In this document: positions 17,778-25,844 of the stretch, in pieces
Layout: the number at the start of each line of letters is the position of its first letter
Position numbering within the stretch: the stretch's first letter is position 1
From: Phycisphaerae bacterium
Lineage (GTDB): Bacteria; Planctomycetota; Phycisphaerae; UBA1845; UTPLA1
Assembly (NCBI GenBank): GCA_023150615.1
Contig: JAKLKO010000005.1
Span: forward strand, 62,001-126,000
Direction: 5' to 3'
Length of the DNA stretch: 64,000 nt
The notes under the pieces: model-generated
Databases searched by the model: none
Seen by the model: only the letters and a program-made list of their open reading frames with translations
Told to the model about the DNA's origin: nothing
Position numbers and translations under genes: made by a program

Positions 17778-18530
17778 ATGGCCGACTTGCCCGCCGCGCC
17801 GCGACCCGACGGATCGACACCGTCGGACTCTGCGCTGCCATCGGACGTCGATGTCGAAGCACTGCTCGCTCAGGCCGAGGCGCTCGCACGGGACGTGACG
17901 GCCGAGATCGGCGTCGCGGGCGATGCGCCGCCGGGTGCGGAGCCGACCAACGCGGAACTCGACGCCGAAACTGAGACAACGCAGGATGTGACGACACGGT
18001 TTGAGCAGGTCGACGCACTCGTTGACGATGCGGCGGAGGCCGTCGGTGCGGAGCGGCCGGCGCCCGATGCGCCGGCAGCAGCGGGATCGGTCGAGGTCGG
18101 CGTCGAATCGATCGAGTCGGCGTCGCCTGAGGCGGCAATCAGCGGGGCATCGCCGGCCGTCGACATCGAGTGCGTGGACGCGGATGGGGAACCGTCCGAA
18201 GGTGGGGCCCGCGCGGAGGTCGATGCTGACGCCGCGCCCTCTGAGTCCGCCGCGTCGGCGGCGGGATGCGCCGAGGCTGAACGGGATTCTCCCGCCGACA
18301 TGGGGCCGGACGCCGCCAACGCCGATCAGGGCTCCCTGTTCATTCGGATGCCGCTCTGGATTCTGGCATATGTCTTGTTGGTGCTCGACAAGCCGTTCGG
18401 CTGGATCGGTCTCGGGCCGCGCCGAGTCCTCGGTGCGGTCGCCGTGGCGACGTTTATCATGGCGGGCGTCGCCTGGCTTCTTCCGCTCCTGACGGGTCAC
18501 GCTCCGGCGTCGCCGGCGGCCGGTCACTGA
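17778..18530 (+). CDS. Acidic low-complexity membrane protein
   Basis: Unrecognised protein of 250 residues from ATG 17778 (an ATG at 17742 is possible). About residues 1-185 are an Ala/Asp/Glu/Pro/Ser-rich disordered region, strongly acidic, with an amphipathic-looking piece VDVEALLAQAEALARDVTAEIG near residue 24. The C-terminus has two hydrophobic segments: IRMPLWILAYVLLVLDKPFGWIGLGP (about 195-220) and VLGAVAVATFIMAGVAWLLPLL (about 223-244). The shape, a long charged cytosolic arm on a small membrane anchor, recurs in planctomycetes. It precedes the 1042-residue membrane protein by 60 bases on the same strand, so they may work together. No function is assigned. Confidence 0.7.
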   Translation: MADLPAAPRPDGSTPSDSALPSDVDVEALLAQAEALARDVTAEIGVAGDAPPGAEPTNAELDAETETTQDVTTRFEQVDALVDDAAEAVGAERPAPDAPAAAGSVEVGVESIESASPEAAISGASPAVDIECVDADGEPSEGGARAEVDADAAPSESAASAAGCAEAERDSPADMGPDAANADQGSLFIRMPLWILAYVLLVLDKPFGWIGLGPRRVLGAVAVATFIMAGVAWLLPLLTGHAPASPAAGH

Positions 18531-18590
18531 ATTCGCGCTTCGACGGGCTTCGGGGGGTAGAATAGGGGGACGCCCTGCCGGAGCACCCCC

Positions 18591-21500
18591 ATGCCACGCC
18601 CGGGACCGGATCGACGACGCGATCGCGAGCACGTGCTGACGTACGGTCTTTCGGCCGTTCGGGCGCGGGTGAAACTCGCCGACGCGGCGTGCGGTCTGCT
18701 GAGTCTTGCTGCCTGGATCGCGGGGTCTCTGCTAGTTCTGGTGATTCTCGATCACATCGTATCCGGCGGACTGGATCGGGCGTGGCGACGGGCGGGGCTG
18801 GTGGGAGCGTTGACGGCATCGGCCGTGGTGCTGGGCTGGCGAGTGATCCGTCCGCTGTCGCGGCGGATCGCGGACATGTACGCGGCGAGGCTGCTCGAGC
18901 GACACTATCCGGAGCTGGAGAACGCGCTGGTGACGGCCGTGGAGCTGCGCGGGCGGCGTCTGGTGCGCTCGGGCGTGGCGTACGGGGTGGCGGATCGCGT
19001 GGCGCAGACGCTGGCGCGGATGGGGTTCGCGGTCCCGGTGCCGTGGAAGGATGTGCGTCGTTCGGCGTCCGCGTTGTTGACCGTGCTCAGCGTGTTCGGG
19101 CTGTACGCGTTTCTTTCGCCGAAGGCGGTGTGGCCGTCGCTGATGCGGATGCTCGGAAGCGATCGACCTGCGCCGTCGCGGACCTGGGTAGTGGTGCGTT
19201 CGCCGGCGGAGGATGTGTCGGTGCTGATCGGCGAGCCCGTGACGTTCGAGGCGGAGGTCGGCGGTCGGATTCCGGACGCAGCGCACGTCGAATTCTCGAG
19301 CGACGGCGGCGCCACGTGGATCGCCGGCGAACGATTGCCGCTTCAGATGCAGTCGCCGGTCGAGGGTCGGCGCGGGCGGCTGTGGATGGTCACGCGACCG
19401 GGTGAGGAGACGCGCGCGTCGCGCGACTATCGCATCGTTGCTGGCGACGCGGTTTCGCTGACGCGACGGCTGACCGTACGGCCGCTGCCGGACGTGGCGT
19501 CGGCGCGCCTGCGGATGGAGTTTCCGCGCTACACGGGGCTGGCGCCGCGGACGCGTCCGGCGGGCGACATCGAGGTGATCGCCGGAACGCGCGTCACGCT
19601 GCACGTCGAGACGACCGTGCCGGCGCGGGATGCGCGGCTCGTGTTCCGGCGCGTCGGGCAGGAGGTCTCGCGGATGATCTCGCGCGATGCGCCGGAGGCG
19701 CAATCGCTCGAGGCTTCTTGGCTGGCGGAGCGGGACCAGGTCTTCTTCGTCACGTTCACCGATCGATTCGGCGCGGTATCGCGGAATCCGATTGAGTATC
19801 GGCAGCGCGTGCGGCCCGACGGTGCGCCGGAGATCCGGATGAAATCCCCGGTGGGCGAGGTCGTGCTGGCGTACGGGCAAGCGTATGCGTTGTCCGCGGA
19901 GGTGGGCGACGACTTCGGATTGTCGCGTATTCTGCTGCGCTATGCGGCGAAGGGTCGGACCGATGAGCGCGAGCTGTCCGGTCGCGCGACGGCCGAGCCG
20001 GGCTGGCAGCGGGTCGCGACAACGCTTCGGCCGACGGAGCTGGGCGGCGGTACGGACGCGGACGTGGAGTGCTGGATCGAAGTCGCCGACAACCGGCACG
20101 ATTCAGCGAACCAGCCCGCGCCGCAGCGGACGATCGGACCGGTGATCCGGCTGCGCATCGATCCGAAACGGACGACGCCGCCCGAGCCGCCGCCGACGGA
20201 GTCGGAGGATGCGTCCCCGGACGGCGATGCGGAGTCCGACAACGAGGGTTCATCGGCGGGCGAGGACCAGGCCCCCCCAGAGGTGGCGCGAGCGGCCGCG
20301 GATGATCTACGCGAGTTCCTCGATCGGAATCGCGACGCGATCGAGAAGCTGCACGAGCGAATGGAGCGCGAACGCCGGGAAGACGCGTCAGGTGACGCGT
20401 TGCGCCAACGCACGAACGGGAAGGCGGGCGAGGAATCCGCCGAATCGGGCCGTGGCTCGTGTGAGCAGCCCGAAGCGGGCGATCCCGACGATGGCGGCCA
20501 ATCGGGTCGCGAGCGTGGGAGCGAGTCGGGGCGGCGACCGGCGCGGAGCGGTGACGAGTCGCGCGAGCAGGGTGGCGGCGGCGGCGCACTCGAGCGCGAC
20601 GGAGGCGGCGATAACTCGAAGCGCGACGACCGTAGTGACGCGAAGGGTGACCGGGACGACGGCAAAACGAAGCAAGATTCGGGCGACGGCCGGTCCGACG
20701 AACGTCGAGAGAGAGGGTCGAAGCCCAACGCCGGCCGCGTCCCGGGTGAGGAAGACGGCGGCGAACGGTCCGACGGCGACGGCGATGGCAAGCAGAGCGG
20801 TGGCCGGGCGGAGGACAAGCCGCGGTCGGGCGGAAAGCCCGATGCGAGCGGATCGGACAAGCCGGGCGACGACGGCCCCGCGGGCGAGAACCCGTCGGAC
20901 GATGCGCGGTCGCGCGATGCCTCGCGCGGTTCGCAGGGGGAACGCAAGCGTTCAGAAGAGGATTCCGCGGCCGACAGCAGTTCGGTCGGTTCGGAAGGGT
21001 CGAGGACGAGAGAACACACCAAGGGCGACGCCGACGAAGCCAAACCGGGTTCGGGTGAGAAGTGCGCAGGCGCGGATGATCGCAAGCCTTCCGAGGGTGG
21101 CGAAGGGTCTGGTCGCGCCGAGGCCGGGGAGTCGGCCGGCGAGTCGAAACCGAAGTCCGGAGGCGATGGAACGCATGCCGGGCGGATGCCGGCGTCGGGC
21201 GTGGACTCCGGTCCGCCGGAAACTGGTGACTTGCCGGCGGGGGATGAGCCGGAGCGGCATGGCCCGGACGATGGCCAGTTTGTGGAGGAAGGTGCGACGG
21301 GCGATCGACCTGAGTCGCTCGGTCGCACGGAACGGTTGGTGAACGAGCTTGAGCGTCGGTTGCGTCGTGGCGGCGACGAGGCGGACGAGTTGCTCGAAGA
21401 CCTCGGCTGGGCGCGTGCGCGGGCCGAGCAGTTCGTGCGTGAGTATCGTCGAAAGGCCGCCGCCGTCGGGCCGCAACTGCTGGAGACGGAGCGGCCGACG

Positions 21501-21719
21501 CGGACGAGACAGATGCGCTCGGCGGAGACGGATTCGGGAGGGATTCAGCGAGGAGATCGCGGGTCGCGCGCGTTCGGCGGGCTCGCGGGGGTCGATTCGC
21601 GCGAGGCCGTGTCGGAGGGGGCGTTGCGTGATGCGGAGGCGGAGGTCGTTCCGCCGGAGTTCCGCGAGATTCTGGACGAGTACTACCGTTCGATGGCGCA
21701 GACCGCGCCGCCGAAATAG
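18591..21719 (+). CDS. Large DUF4175-like membrane protein with a charged disordered linker
   Basis: 1042-residue membrane protein. Three hydrophobic helices lie at about 34-57, 69-86 and 159-176, giving a membrane anchor with a cytosolic RRIADMYAARLLERHYPELENALVTAVELRG segment between, as in DUF4175-type proteins. Residues about 190-525 form beta-rich domains (VVVRSPAEDVSVLIGEP, DFGLSRILLRYAAKG) that should face the periplasm. Residues about 530-910 are an extreme Glu/Asp/Arg/Lys/Gly/Ser polyampholyte almost without hydrophobics. A structured end returns with LVNELERRLRRGGDEADELLEDLGWARARAEQFVREY and PPEFREILDEYYRSMAQ. Its role is unknown; DUF4175 relatives sit beside MoxR/VWA gene sets, none of which is visible here. 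The ATG start follows GGAGCACCCCC. Confidence 0.7.
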   Translation: MPRPGPDRRRDREHVLTYGLSAVRARVKLADAACGLLSLAAWIAGSLLVLVILDHIVSGGLDRAWRRAGLVGALTASAVVLGWRVIRPLSRRIADMYAARLLERHYPELENALVTAVELRGRRLVRSGVAYGVADRVAQTLARMGFAVPVPWKDVRRSASALLTVLSVFGLYAFLSPKAVWPSLMRMLGSDRPAPSRTWVVVRSPAEDVSVLIGEPVTFEAEVGGRIPDAAHVEFSSDGGATWIAGERLPLQMQSPVEGRRGRLWMVTRPGEETRASRDYRIVAGDAVSLTRRLTVRPLPDVASARLRMEFPRYTGLAPRTRPAGDIEVIAGTRVTLHVETTVPARDARLVFRRVGQEVSRMISRDAPEAQSLEASWLAERDQVFFVTFTDRFGAVSRNPIEYRQRVRPDGAPEIRMKSPVGEVVLAYGQAYALSAEVGDDFGLSRILLRYAAKGRTDERELSGRATAEPGWQRVATTLRPTELGGGTDADVECWIEVADNRHDSANQPAPQRTIGPVIRLRIDPKRTTPPEPPPTESEDASPDGDAESDNEGSSAGEDQAPPEVARAAADDLREFLDRNRDAIEKLHERMERERREDASGDALRQRTNGKAGEESAESGRGSCEQPEAGDPDDGGQSGRERGSESGRRPARSGDESREQGGGGGALERDGGGDNSKRDDRSDAKGDRDDGKTKQDSGDGRSDERRERGSKPNAGRVPGEEDGGERSDGDGDGKQSGGRAEDKPRSGGKPDASGSDKPGDDGPAGENPSDDARSRDASRGSQGERKRSEEDSAADSSSVGSEGSRTREHTKGDADEAKPGSGEKCAGADDRKPSEGGEGSGRAEAGESAGESKPKSGGDGTHAGRMPASGVDSGPPETGDLPAGDEPERHGPDDGQFVEEGATGDRPESLGRTERLVNELERRLRRGGDEADELLEDLGWARARAEQFVREYRRKAAAVGPQLLETERPTRTRQMRSAETDSGGIQRGDRGSRAFGGLAGVDSREAVSEGALRDAEAEVVPPEFREILDEYYRSMAQTAPPK

Positions 21720-21743
21720 GCGCGCCCCATCGCGTTTCGTCGA

Positions 21744-22382
21744 TCAGCCGGGTCGGACCCTGGAGGGGTCGCGGACCGAGACGAGCTCCATCCGCTCGCG
21801 GGTCTTCGTGTAGAGCGAGCCGCCCATGCGGCCGATGGCGGCGAGCTTATCCGGGTCGCAGGTCCCGTCCGGGGCGAGTACGTCGTCGTCGACATGCACG
21901 ACGAGGACGTCGCCCATGACGACATTGCCCGCGCCGTTTTCGATCCCGAGCTGGATGATCTGACGCAGTCGGCACTCGATGTTGACCGGCGATTCCTTGA
22001 CCAGCGGCGGCCGGACGTGCGTCGCGGGCAGGGGCGTGAGGCCGGCCTTCTCGAACTCGCTTTCGCCGCGCGGCCACTCGGTGCTGGTGACGTTCATCGC
22101 CTTGGCGTTCGATTCGGTGACGGTGGCGATGACGAACTCGCCGGTTTCGCGAATGTTCGCGAGCGTGTCCTTCGGATCGCCGTTGCGATTGAGGGCCGGG
22201 GAGAAGAGCACGACGGGCGGATTGGCAGAGACCATGTTGTAGAAGCTGAAGGGCGCGAGGTTGGTCTTTCCATCGCGGCTGATCGACGAAACCCACGCGA
22301 TCGGACGCGGCTGCACGAAGCTGAGGTAGAGACGGTGCAGGTCGCGCCACGATTTCTCGGTATTCGCAAGGTCGATGATCAT
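21744..22382 (-). CDS. Flavin reductase family protein (FMN-binding split barrel)
   Basis: 212-residue protein with the FMN-binding split-barrel fold. Typical features are PRPIAWVSSISRDGKTNLAPFSFYNMVSANPPVVLFSP (about 26-63), GEFVIATVTESNAKAMNVTS, and the loop with the acidic segment VNIECRLRQIIQLG. It should bind FMN and reduce it with NAD(P)H or act as an oxidoreductase on an unknown partner; no monooxygenase gene is beside it. The ATG at 22382 is the natural start (MIIDLANTEKSWRDLHRLY). It ends the leftward cluster that begins with the two unknown proteins and yhbY, nine bases downstream of yhbY. Confidence 0.85.
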   Translation of the reverse strand: MIIDLANTEKSWRDLHRLYLSFVQPRPIAWVSSISRDGKTNLAPFSFYNMVSANPPVVLFSPALNRNGDPKDTLANIRETGEFVIATVTESNAKAMNVTSTEWPRGESEFEKAGLTPLPATHVRPPLVKESPVNIECRLRQIIQLGIENGAGNVVMGDVLVVHVDDDVLAPDGTCDPDKLAAIGRMGGSLYTKTRERMELVSVRDPSRVRPG

Positions 22383-22391
22383 GTTCGCAGT

Positions 22392-22709
22392 TTATCCGCC
22401 GTCCGCGGCGCTGTCAGTCTCGTCGTCGATGGCAGCGTCGACCGCCGGCTGATAGAGCGTGACGACGAAGCCGATCCGTCCGACGAGCGCCGCGGGGATT
22501 CGTTCGGCCATTTCGGCGGCGATGGCGTCGGCCGCGTCGCGATCGACGCCGTCGATCCGCACCTTGAGCAGAGGTGTTTTCGCCAGTGCCTGTCGAAGCT
22601 GGGCGATCAGCGCATCGCTGAGTCCGGCTCGGCCGACGGTGATCCTCGGTTTGAGCGCGTGTGCCCGACGCGCCAGCGCGCGACGCTGTTGATTCGTGAG
22701 CGGCGTCAT
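22392..22709 (-). CDS. yhbY: YhbY-type RNA-binding protein (CRM domain)
   Basis: 105-residue CRS1-YhbY (CRM) domain protein, a small RNA-binding factor that associates with the ribosomal large-subunit precursor in bacteria. It starts MTPLTNQQRRALARRAHALKPRITVGRAGLS, with the GxxG loop GRAG at 26-29, then ALIAQLRQALAKTPLLKVRID and a closing beta-alpha segment ending in IGFVVTLYQP; a short acidic tail (DDETDSAADGG) follows. Length matches the single-domain family. Its ATG overlaps the stop of the upstream gene by four bases (22706-22709), so translation is coupled. Confidence 0.9.
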   Translation of the reverse strand: MTPLTNQQRRALARRAHALKPRITVGRAGLSDALIAQLRQALAKTPLLKVRIDGVDRDAADAIAAEMAERIPAALVGRIGFVVTLYQPAVDAAIDDETDSAADGG

Positions 22710-23446
22710 GGTTCTCGGGTTCCGTATCGCGGCCGGCTGATGTGGAACGCGGCGCTATCGATGGGCGGATCGAAGCGGACGTCATCGTAGGACATCGACA
22801 CGACCGTGCGTTCGTCGGCGCCGTGGCCCTGATCGATGCTCCAGCGGAGCAGGGCGAAGCGGTCCTGATCGATCCAGACGCGAAGCCGCGCGGGTCGTGG
22901 CCCGCCGGTCTCGCGGACAAGGACATAACACGGCCGGCCGCGGACGAAATCGAGCTGCCCGAGCATCCAGTCGGCGCGGCCGCGCGGTCCGTCGTCGAAG
23001 GCGCGCGGTCCGCGGCAGAAGAGGTCGACGGTCAGGAGGCCGACGCCGCCCGCTGCCAGTTCCGCGGCGGTCTGCCGGGGCGTGTTGGTAAAGGCACGGT
23101 ACTTTCCGAAGCGGTCTTTCTGCCCGTCGTAGGTCCAGACGTTTCGATCCTGCACGACGACGACGTCGCGATCGATTTCGATCCGCATCTGGGCCGGGCG
23201 GCGGAGGACCAGCGCGATCCGCCTTCGCTGCTCCTGCGCGGTGCGGGCGTCCTCGAGCGTGCCGAACGCCTCGAGCGATTTTGCGGCGGTGTAGCGCTGC
23301 GCGCATTGCGACAGCACGTCCGAGGCGTCGATGCGGCCCGGCTCAGCCGTTGTGGGACGGAAGGCGCGGCACCCGCAACTCGCCGCGCAGGCCGCGCCGG
23401 CAGCGACGAGCCAGTGGATGCGTCGACGTTGAGCCGGGTGCTTCAT
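22706..23446 (-). CDS. Lipoprotein carrier/outer-membrane-sensor-like protein (LolA-type fold)
   Basis: 246-residue exported protein, ATG 23446, overlapping both neighbours by four bases. The N-terminus has a short hydrophobic stretch and a Cys cluster AASCGCRAF (residues 21-29) that could act as a lipobox (Cys24). After a linker the chain shows the LolA/DUF2092-like half-barrel alternation: TAAKSLEAFGTLEDARTAQEQRRRIALVLRRPAQMRIEI, DVVVVQDRNVWTYDGQKDRFGKYRAFTNTP, and closing strands PCYVLVRETGG, RLRVWIDQDRFALLRWSID and VSMSYDDVRFDPPIDSAAF. It resembles planctomycete proteins assumed to sense or carry lipids; binding a lipid is inference. Middle gene of the coupled unit with yhbY. Confidence 0.7.
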   Translation of the reverse strand: MKHPAQRRRIHWLVAAGAACAASCGCRAFRPTTAEPGRIDASDVLSQCAQRYTAAKSLEAFGTLEDARTAQEQRRRIALVLRRPAQMRIEIDRDVVVVQDRNVWTYDGQKDRFGKYRAFTNTPRQTAAELAAGGVGLLTVDLFCRGPRAFDDGPRGRADWMLGQLDFVRGRPCYVLVRETGGPRPARLRVWIDQDRFALLRWSIDQGHGADERTVVSMSYDDVRFDPPIDSAAFHISRPRYGTREP

Positions 23447-24018
23447 CGCTCCGCCTGAGACGCGGGGGCACGGCGGCCGAAGGCGGCGAGCTTCATCCGC
23501 GCCGTGAGTCGGTCGTTGACGAGCAATTCGCTCCGAACGACGCCGTAGATCGGCACGTCCGGGTGCATCCAGATCCGCCGCTCGCAGCGCAGTCCGTCGC
23601 GCGTCCAGCGCGACACGGTTCGCCGGCAGCGCCAGCGCCGGCCGGCGGCGTCGATCGTGTCCTCCGATTCTGACAGGTCGCCGCCGTCGTCGCGCGCGAC
23701 GTCGATCGCGTAGTCCGAGTCGAGCCGGACGGTCCGAATGGCCGGCAATCCGACCAGCCGGCCGTAGAGGACGGTGCGGACTTCCAGCTCCGCCAGCAGC
23801 AGCGTGCGATGCGTCAGCTCGACGCGTTCGACGCCGCTGGGAGACTCGTAGACCACCCAGTCGCCGACGTCGCAGTGGAGGAGCGGCGTGATCCGGCGCG
23901 GCGATGAGCGCGTGGTCGAGGCGGGCGGCGAGGCGGACTCTTGCGGCGCGGCGGGCTGCGTCGGGGGCGACGGGTTCATGGCGACGGCGAGCAGCAGGCA
24001 GACCGATTGAAGCGTCAT
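23443..24018 (-). CDS. Exported protein of unknown function
   Basis: Unrecognised 191-residue protein. ATG 24018 is chosen since it starts a signal peptide (MTLQSVCLLLAVAMNPSPPTQ); an ATG at 24090 would prefix basic, unconserved residues. After a Pro/Ser-rich linker the domain has a beta-rich look: LLHCDVGDWVVYESPSGVERVELTHRTLLLAELEVRTVLYGRLVGLPAIRTVRLDSDY, then WRCRRTVSRWTRDGLRCERRIWMHPDVPIYGVVRSELLVN. That last phrase (a Trp-rich strand then 'SDVPIYGVVRS') resembles conversion-type proteins that modify a protein's surface charge, but no family is certain. It is the first gene of the coupled leftward unit. Confidence 0.6.
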   Translation of the reverse strand: MTLQSVCLLLAVAMNPSPPTQPAAPQESASPPASTTRSSPRRITPLLHCDVGDWVVYESPSGVERVELTHRTLLLAELEVRTVLYGRLVGLPAIRTVRLDSDYAIDVARDDGGDLSESEDTIDAAGRRWRCRRTVSRWTRDGLRCERRIWMHPDVPIYGVVRSELLVNDRLTARMKLAAFGRRAPASQAER

Positions 24019-24175
24019 AGGATCGCGTCCATCGGGGGCGCGCGGCGCAACGCGGCGCCCGTTCCCCGGCGGAATGCTGCGCTCGAGCATGGACGGCCCG
24101 TCGACTGTATCCGACGCACGGGCCGCACTGCAACGGCGGGTGGTGGGCGGTCGGCCGGGCGGCTACGATGATGGC

Positions 24176-24652
24176 ATGCCGGAGGGCTCCAACGGACAGC
24201 CGTGGTATGCCGACGGGCTGAAGTTTCGCTGCACGCAGTGCGGAAATTGCTGCAGCGGGGCTCCGGGCTACGTCTGGGTGACGCGTGAGGAGATCCGTCG
24301 GATCGCGGAGTTCCTCGGGCGGGGCGACGACACGCTTGATCCGACGCAGCTTCGGGGCGTCGGGTCGCGATGGTCGCTGACCGAACGGAAGAACGGGGAT
24401 TGCGTGTTCCTTCGAACGGAAGCCGGCAAACGCATCTGCGGCATCTATCCGGTTCGGCCGCTTCAGTGTCGCACTTGGCCGTTCTGGGACCAGAACCTCG
24501 ACTCGCCGACCGACTGGGCGCGGGCGTCGGAAGACTGCCCGGGCATCAATCGCGGGCCGCGCTACAGTCTGGTGCAGATCGAGGTTCGGCGCACGGCCAA
24601 GTGTTGGGACGCGGTCGATTCGGCGACGGGATCGGGACGAACGAAGTCATGA
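24176..24652 (+). CDS. YkgJ-family cysteine-cluster protein (CxxCxxCC)
   Basis: 158-residue protein of the YkgJ/Fe-S cysteine-cluster family, start ATG 24176. The cluster motif is CTQCGNCC (Cys 19, 22, 25, 26), followed by GYVWVTREEIRRIAEFLG, a GDCVFL segment and CGIYPVRPLQCRTWPFWDQN, whose two Cys complete the probable metal site. Members are thought to bind zinc or an Fe-S cluster, with no agreed reaction. The stop overlaps the ATG of a second member (ATGA, 24649-24652), making a coupled pair of the same family. The divergent leftward unit starts about 150 bases upstream. Confidence 0.88.
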   Translation: MPEGSNGQPWYADGLKFRCTQCGNCCSGAPGYVWVTREEIRRIAEFLGRGDDTLDPTQLRGVGSRWSLTERKNGDCVFLRTEAGKRICGIYPVRPLQCRTWPFWDQNLDSPTDWARASEDCPGINRGPRYSLVQIEVRRTAKCWDAVDSATGSGRTKS

Positions 24653-25098
24653 GCGGAATTGGGGAGGCAGCCGGCGGGGCGGATTCGGGCGGGGACGCGT
24701 TCGAAGTCCGGATGGCCGAGTTCTACGCGTCGGTCGACCGTGCAATCGAGTCGCGGGGCGCTGTCTGCATCAACCGCGGATCGTGCTGCCGGTTCCGGGA
24801 GTTCGGACACAGCCTCTACGTAACCGAAGTGGAGCGGCGATATTTTCTCAAGCGGCAGTCGGTCGATGGGTTGCGGTCCGTGGTGAGCGACGAGGCCTGT
24901 CCGTACCAGGTGGGCGGGGCCTGCACGGCCCGGGCGCACCGGCCGCTGGGTTGCCGCGTGTATTTCTGCGATCCGACGAGTCGGGACTGGCAAGGGCTGC
25001 AGTACGAGACGGGCCTAGCGGAGCTGAAGGCGATCGGGGAGGCGTTCGGAATCCCCTACCGGTACCGCGAGTGGTTGACGGCGTTGCGTGGCGATTGA
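24649..25098 (+). CDS. YkgJ-family cysteine-cluster protein, second copy
   Basis: 149-residue paralogue-like partner of the preceding gene, start ATG 24649. Its cluster is less regular: CINRGSCCRFREFG near residues 41-54 (one Cys further out than CxxCxxCC), then EACPYQVGGACTARAHRPLGCRVYFCDP around 82-108, which supplies four more Cys. The chain starts with an acidic leader and an MAEFYASVDRAIESRG helix and ends in GIPYRYREWLTALRGD. Spacing suggests a metal site with a variant ligand set. Two adjacent divergent copies coupled by a four-base overlap suggest that they form a heteromer; this is inferred. Confidence 0.8.
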   Translation: MSGIGEAAGGADSGGDAFEVRMAEFYASVDRAIESRGAVCINRGSCCRFREFGHSLYVTEVERRYFLKRQSVDGLRSVVSDEACPYQVGGACTARAHRPLGCRVYFCDPTSRDWQGLQYETGLAELKAIGEAFGIPYRYREWLTALRGD

Positions 25099-25198
25099 CT
25101 CGGCGTCGCGGTGGCCGATAAGATTCGTGCGGCACATTGGTCAGGCGCGAGCGGGGTTGTGCCGATATAGGGTGATCGGCGGAGGTATCGAGGGTGCC

Positions 25199-25405
25199 AT
25201 GAGAATCGTCAGGGCCTTTTTGTTGTTGCTGGTATTCTCCGTCCTGTTCGTCGGTAATGGCTGCGGCGTCGGGACGACGGCGGCCGACACGATGCGTCAG
25301 ACGGCGCGCGTGGCGGACTACGATGCACGGATGCTGGTCGATGACGTCAGCCTCTTCATCATGACGGATCGGCCGATGCGCGGCTCGTACTACGCGATCC
25401 CCTGA
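25199..25405 (+). CDS. Mini-lipoprotein, 68 residues
   Basis: Very short secreted protein from ATG 25199 (MRIVRAFLLLLVFSVLFVGNGCGVG). A hydrophobic signal stretch at about 5-20 ends in a lipobox-like GNGC (Cys22), leaving only about 46 mature residues (TTAADTMRQTARVADYDARMLVDDVSLFIMTDRPMRGSYYAIP). Several planctomycete genomes encode such mini-lipoproteins, and the mature sequence is a single amphipathic helix plus a tail. GGAGG at about 25180-25184 is rather far from the ATG. It lies between the YkgJ pair and the Rieske protein on the same strand. Confidence 0.65.
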   Translation: MRIVRAFLLLLVFSVLFVGNGCGVGTTAADTMRQTARVADYDARMLVDDVSLFIMTDRPMRGSYYAIP

Positions 25406-25435
25406 ATCGCGGATCATCGGCATCCGACGACGACC

Positions 25436-25783
25436 ATGTCCGACTGGGTCCGCGTCGCCAGTTTGAATCAACTGCCTGTCAACCGCGGGAGGTTTTTTGA
25501 GCTCCGCGGTCACGAGTTGGCGGTCTTCCGGCTCTCGAATCCCGAGCGCGTTGTCGTCGTGAGCAATTGCTGTCCGCACGCCGGGGGAAACATCGCGGCG
25601 GGGGACGTGGACGGCGCGTGCGTGACCTGCCCGTGGCACCAGTGGCAGTTCAATCTGGAGACGGGTGTATCGCCGTTGTCGGAGTCGGCGCGGCTGACCA
25701 TCTATGAGAGCCGGGTGGTCGATCAGCACGTCGAAGCGCGACTGCCGCCGAAGCGCAAGAACACTCCCAGCGTCATGGTGTAG
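25436..25783 (+). CDS. Rieske [2Fe-2S] protein (NirD/ferredoxin-like)
   Basis: 115-residue soluble Rieske protein, start ATG 25436. Cluster ligands are in CPHAGG (C and H) and CPWHQW (C and H), the pattern CxH...CxxH of Rieske ferredoxins and of nitrite reductase small subunits; the fold is carried by VVVVSNCCPHAGGNIAAGDVDGACVTCPWHQWQFNLETG. No membrane segment, so it should be a cytosolic electron carrier. No nitrite reductase or dioxygenase partner is nearby; the two Cys-cluster proteins upstream are the only metal-related neighbours, and an electron-transfer link to them is a guess. Confidence 0.88.
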   Translation: MSDWVRVASLNQLPVNRGRFFELRGHELAVFRLSNPERVVVVSNCCPHAGGNIAAGDVDGACVTCPWHQWQFNLETGVSPLSESARLTIYESRVVDQHVEARLPPKRKNTPSVMV

Positions 25784-25844
25784 TCGCGCGCCGCGCGACG
25801 CAATTGCGCACGCGGTCCACGCCGGACCGCTCCGAATACGGTGT

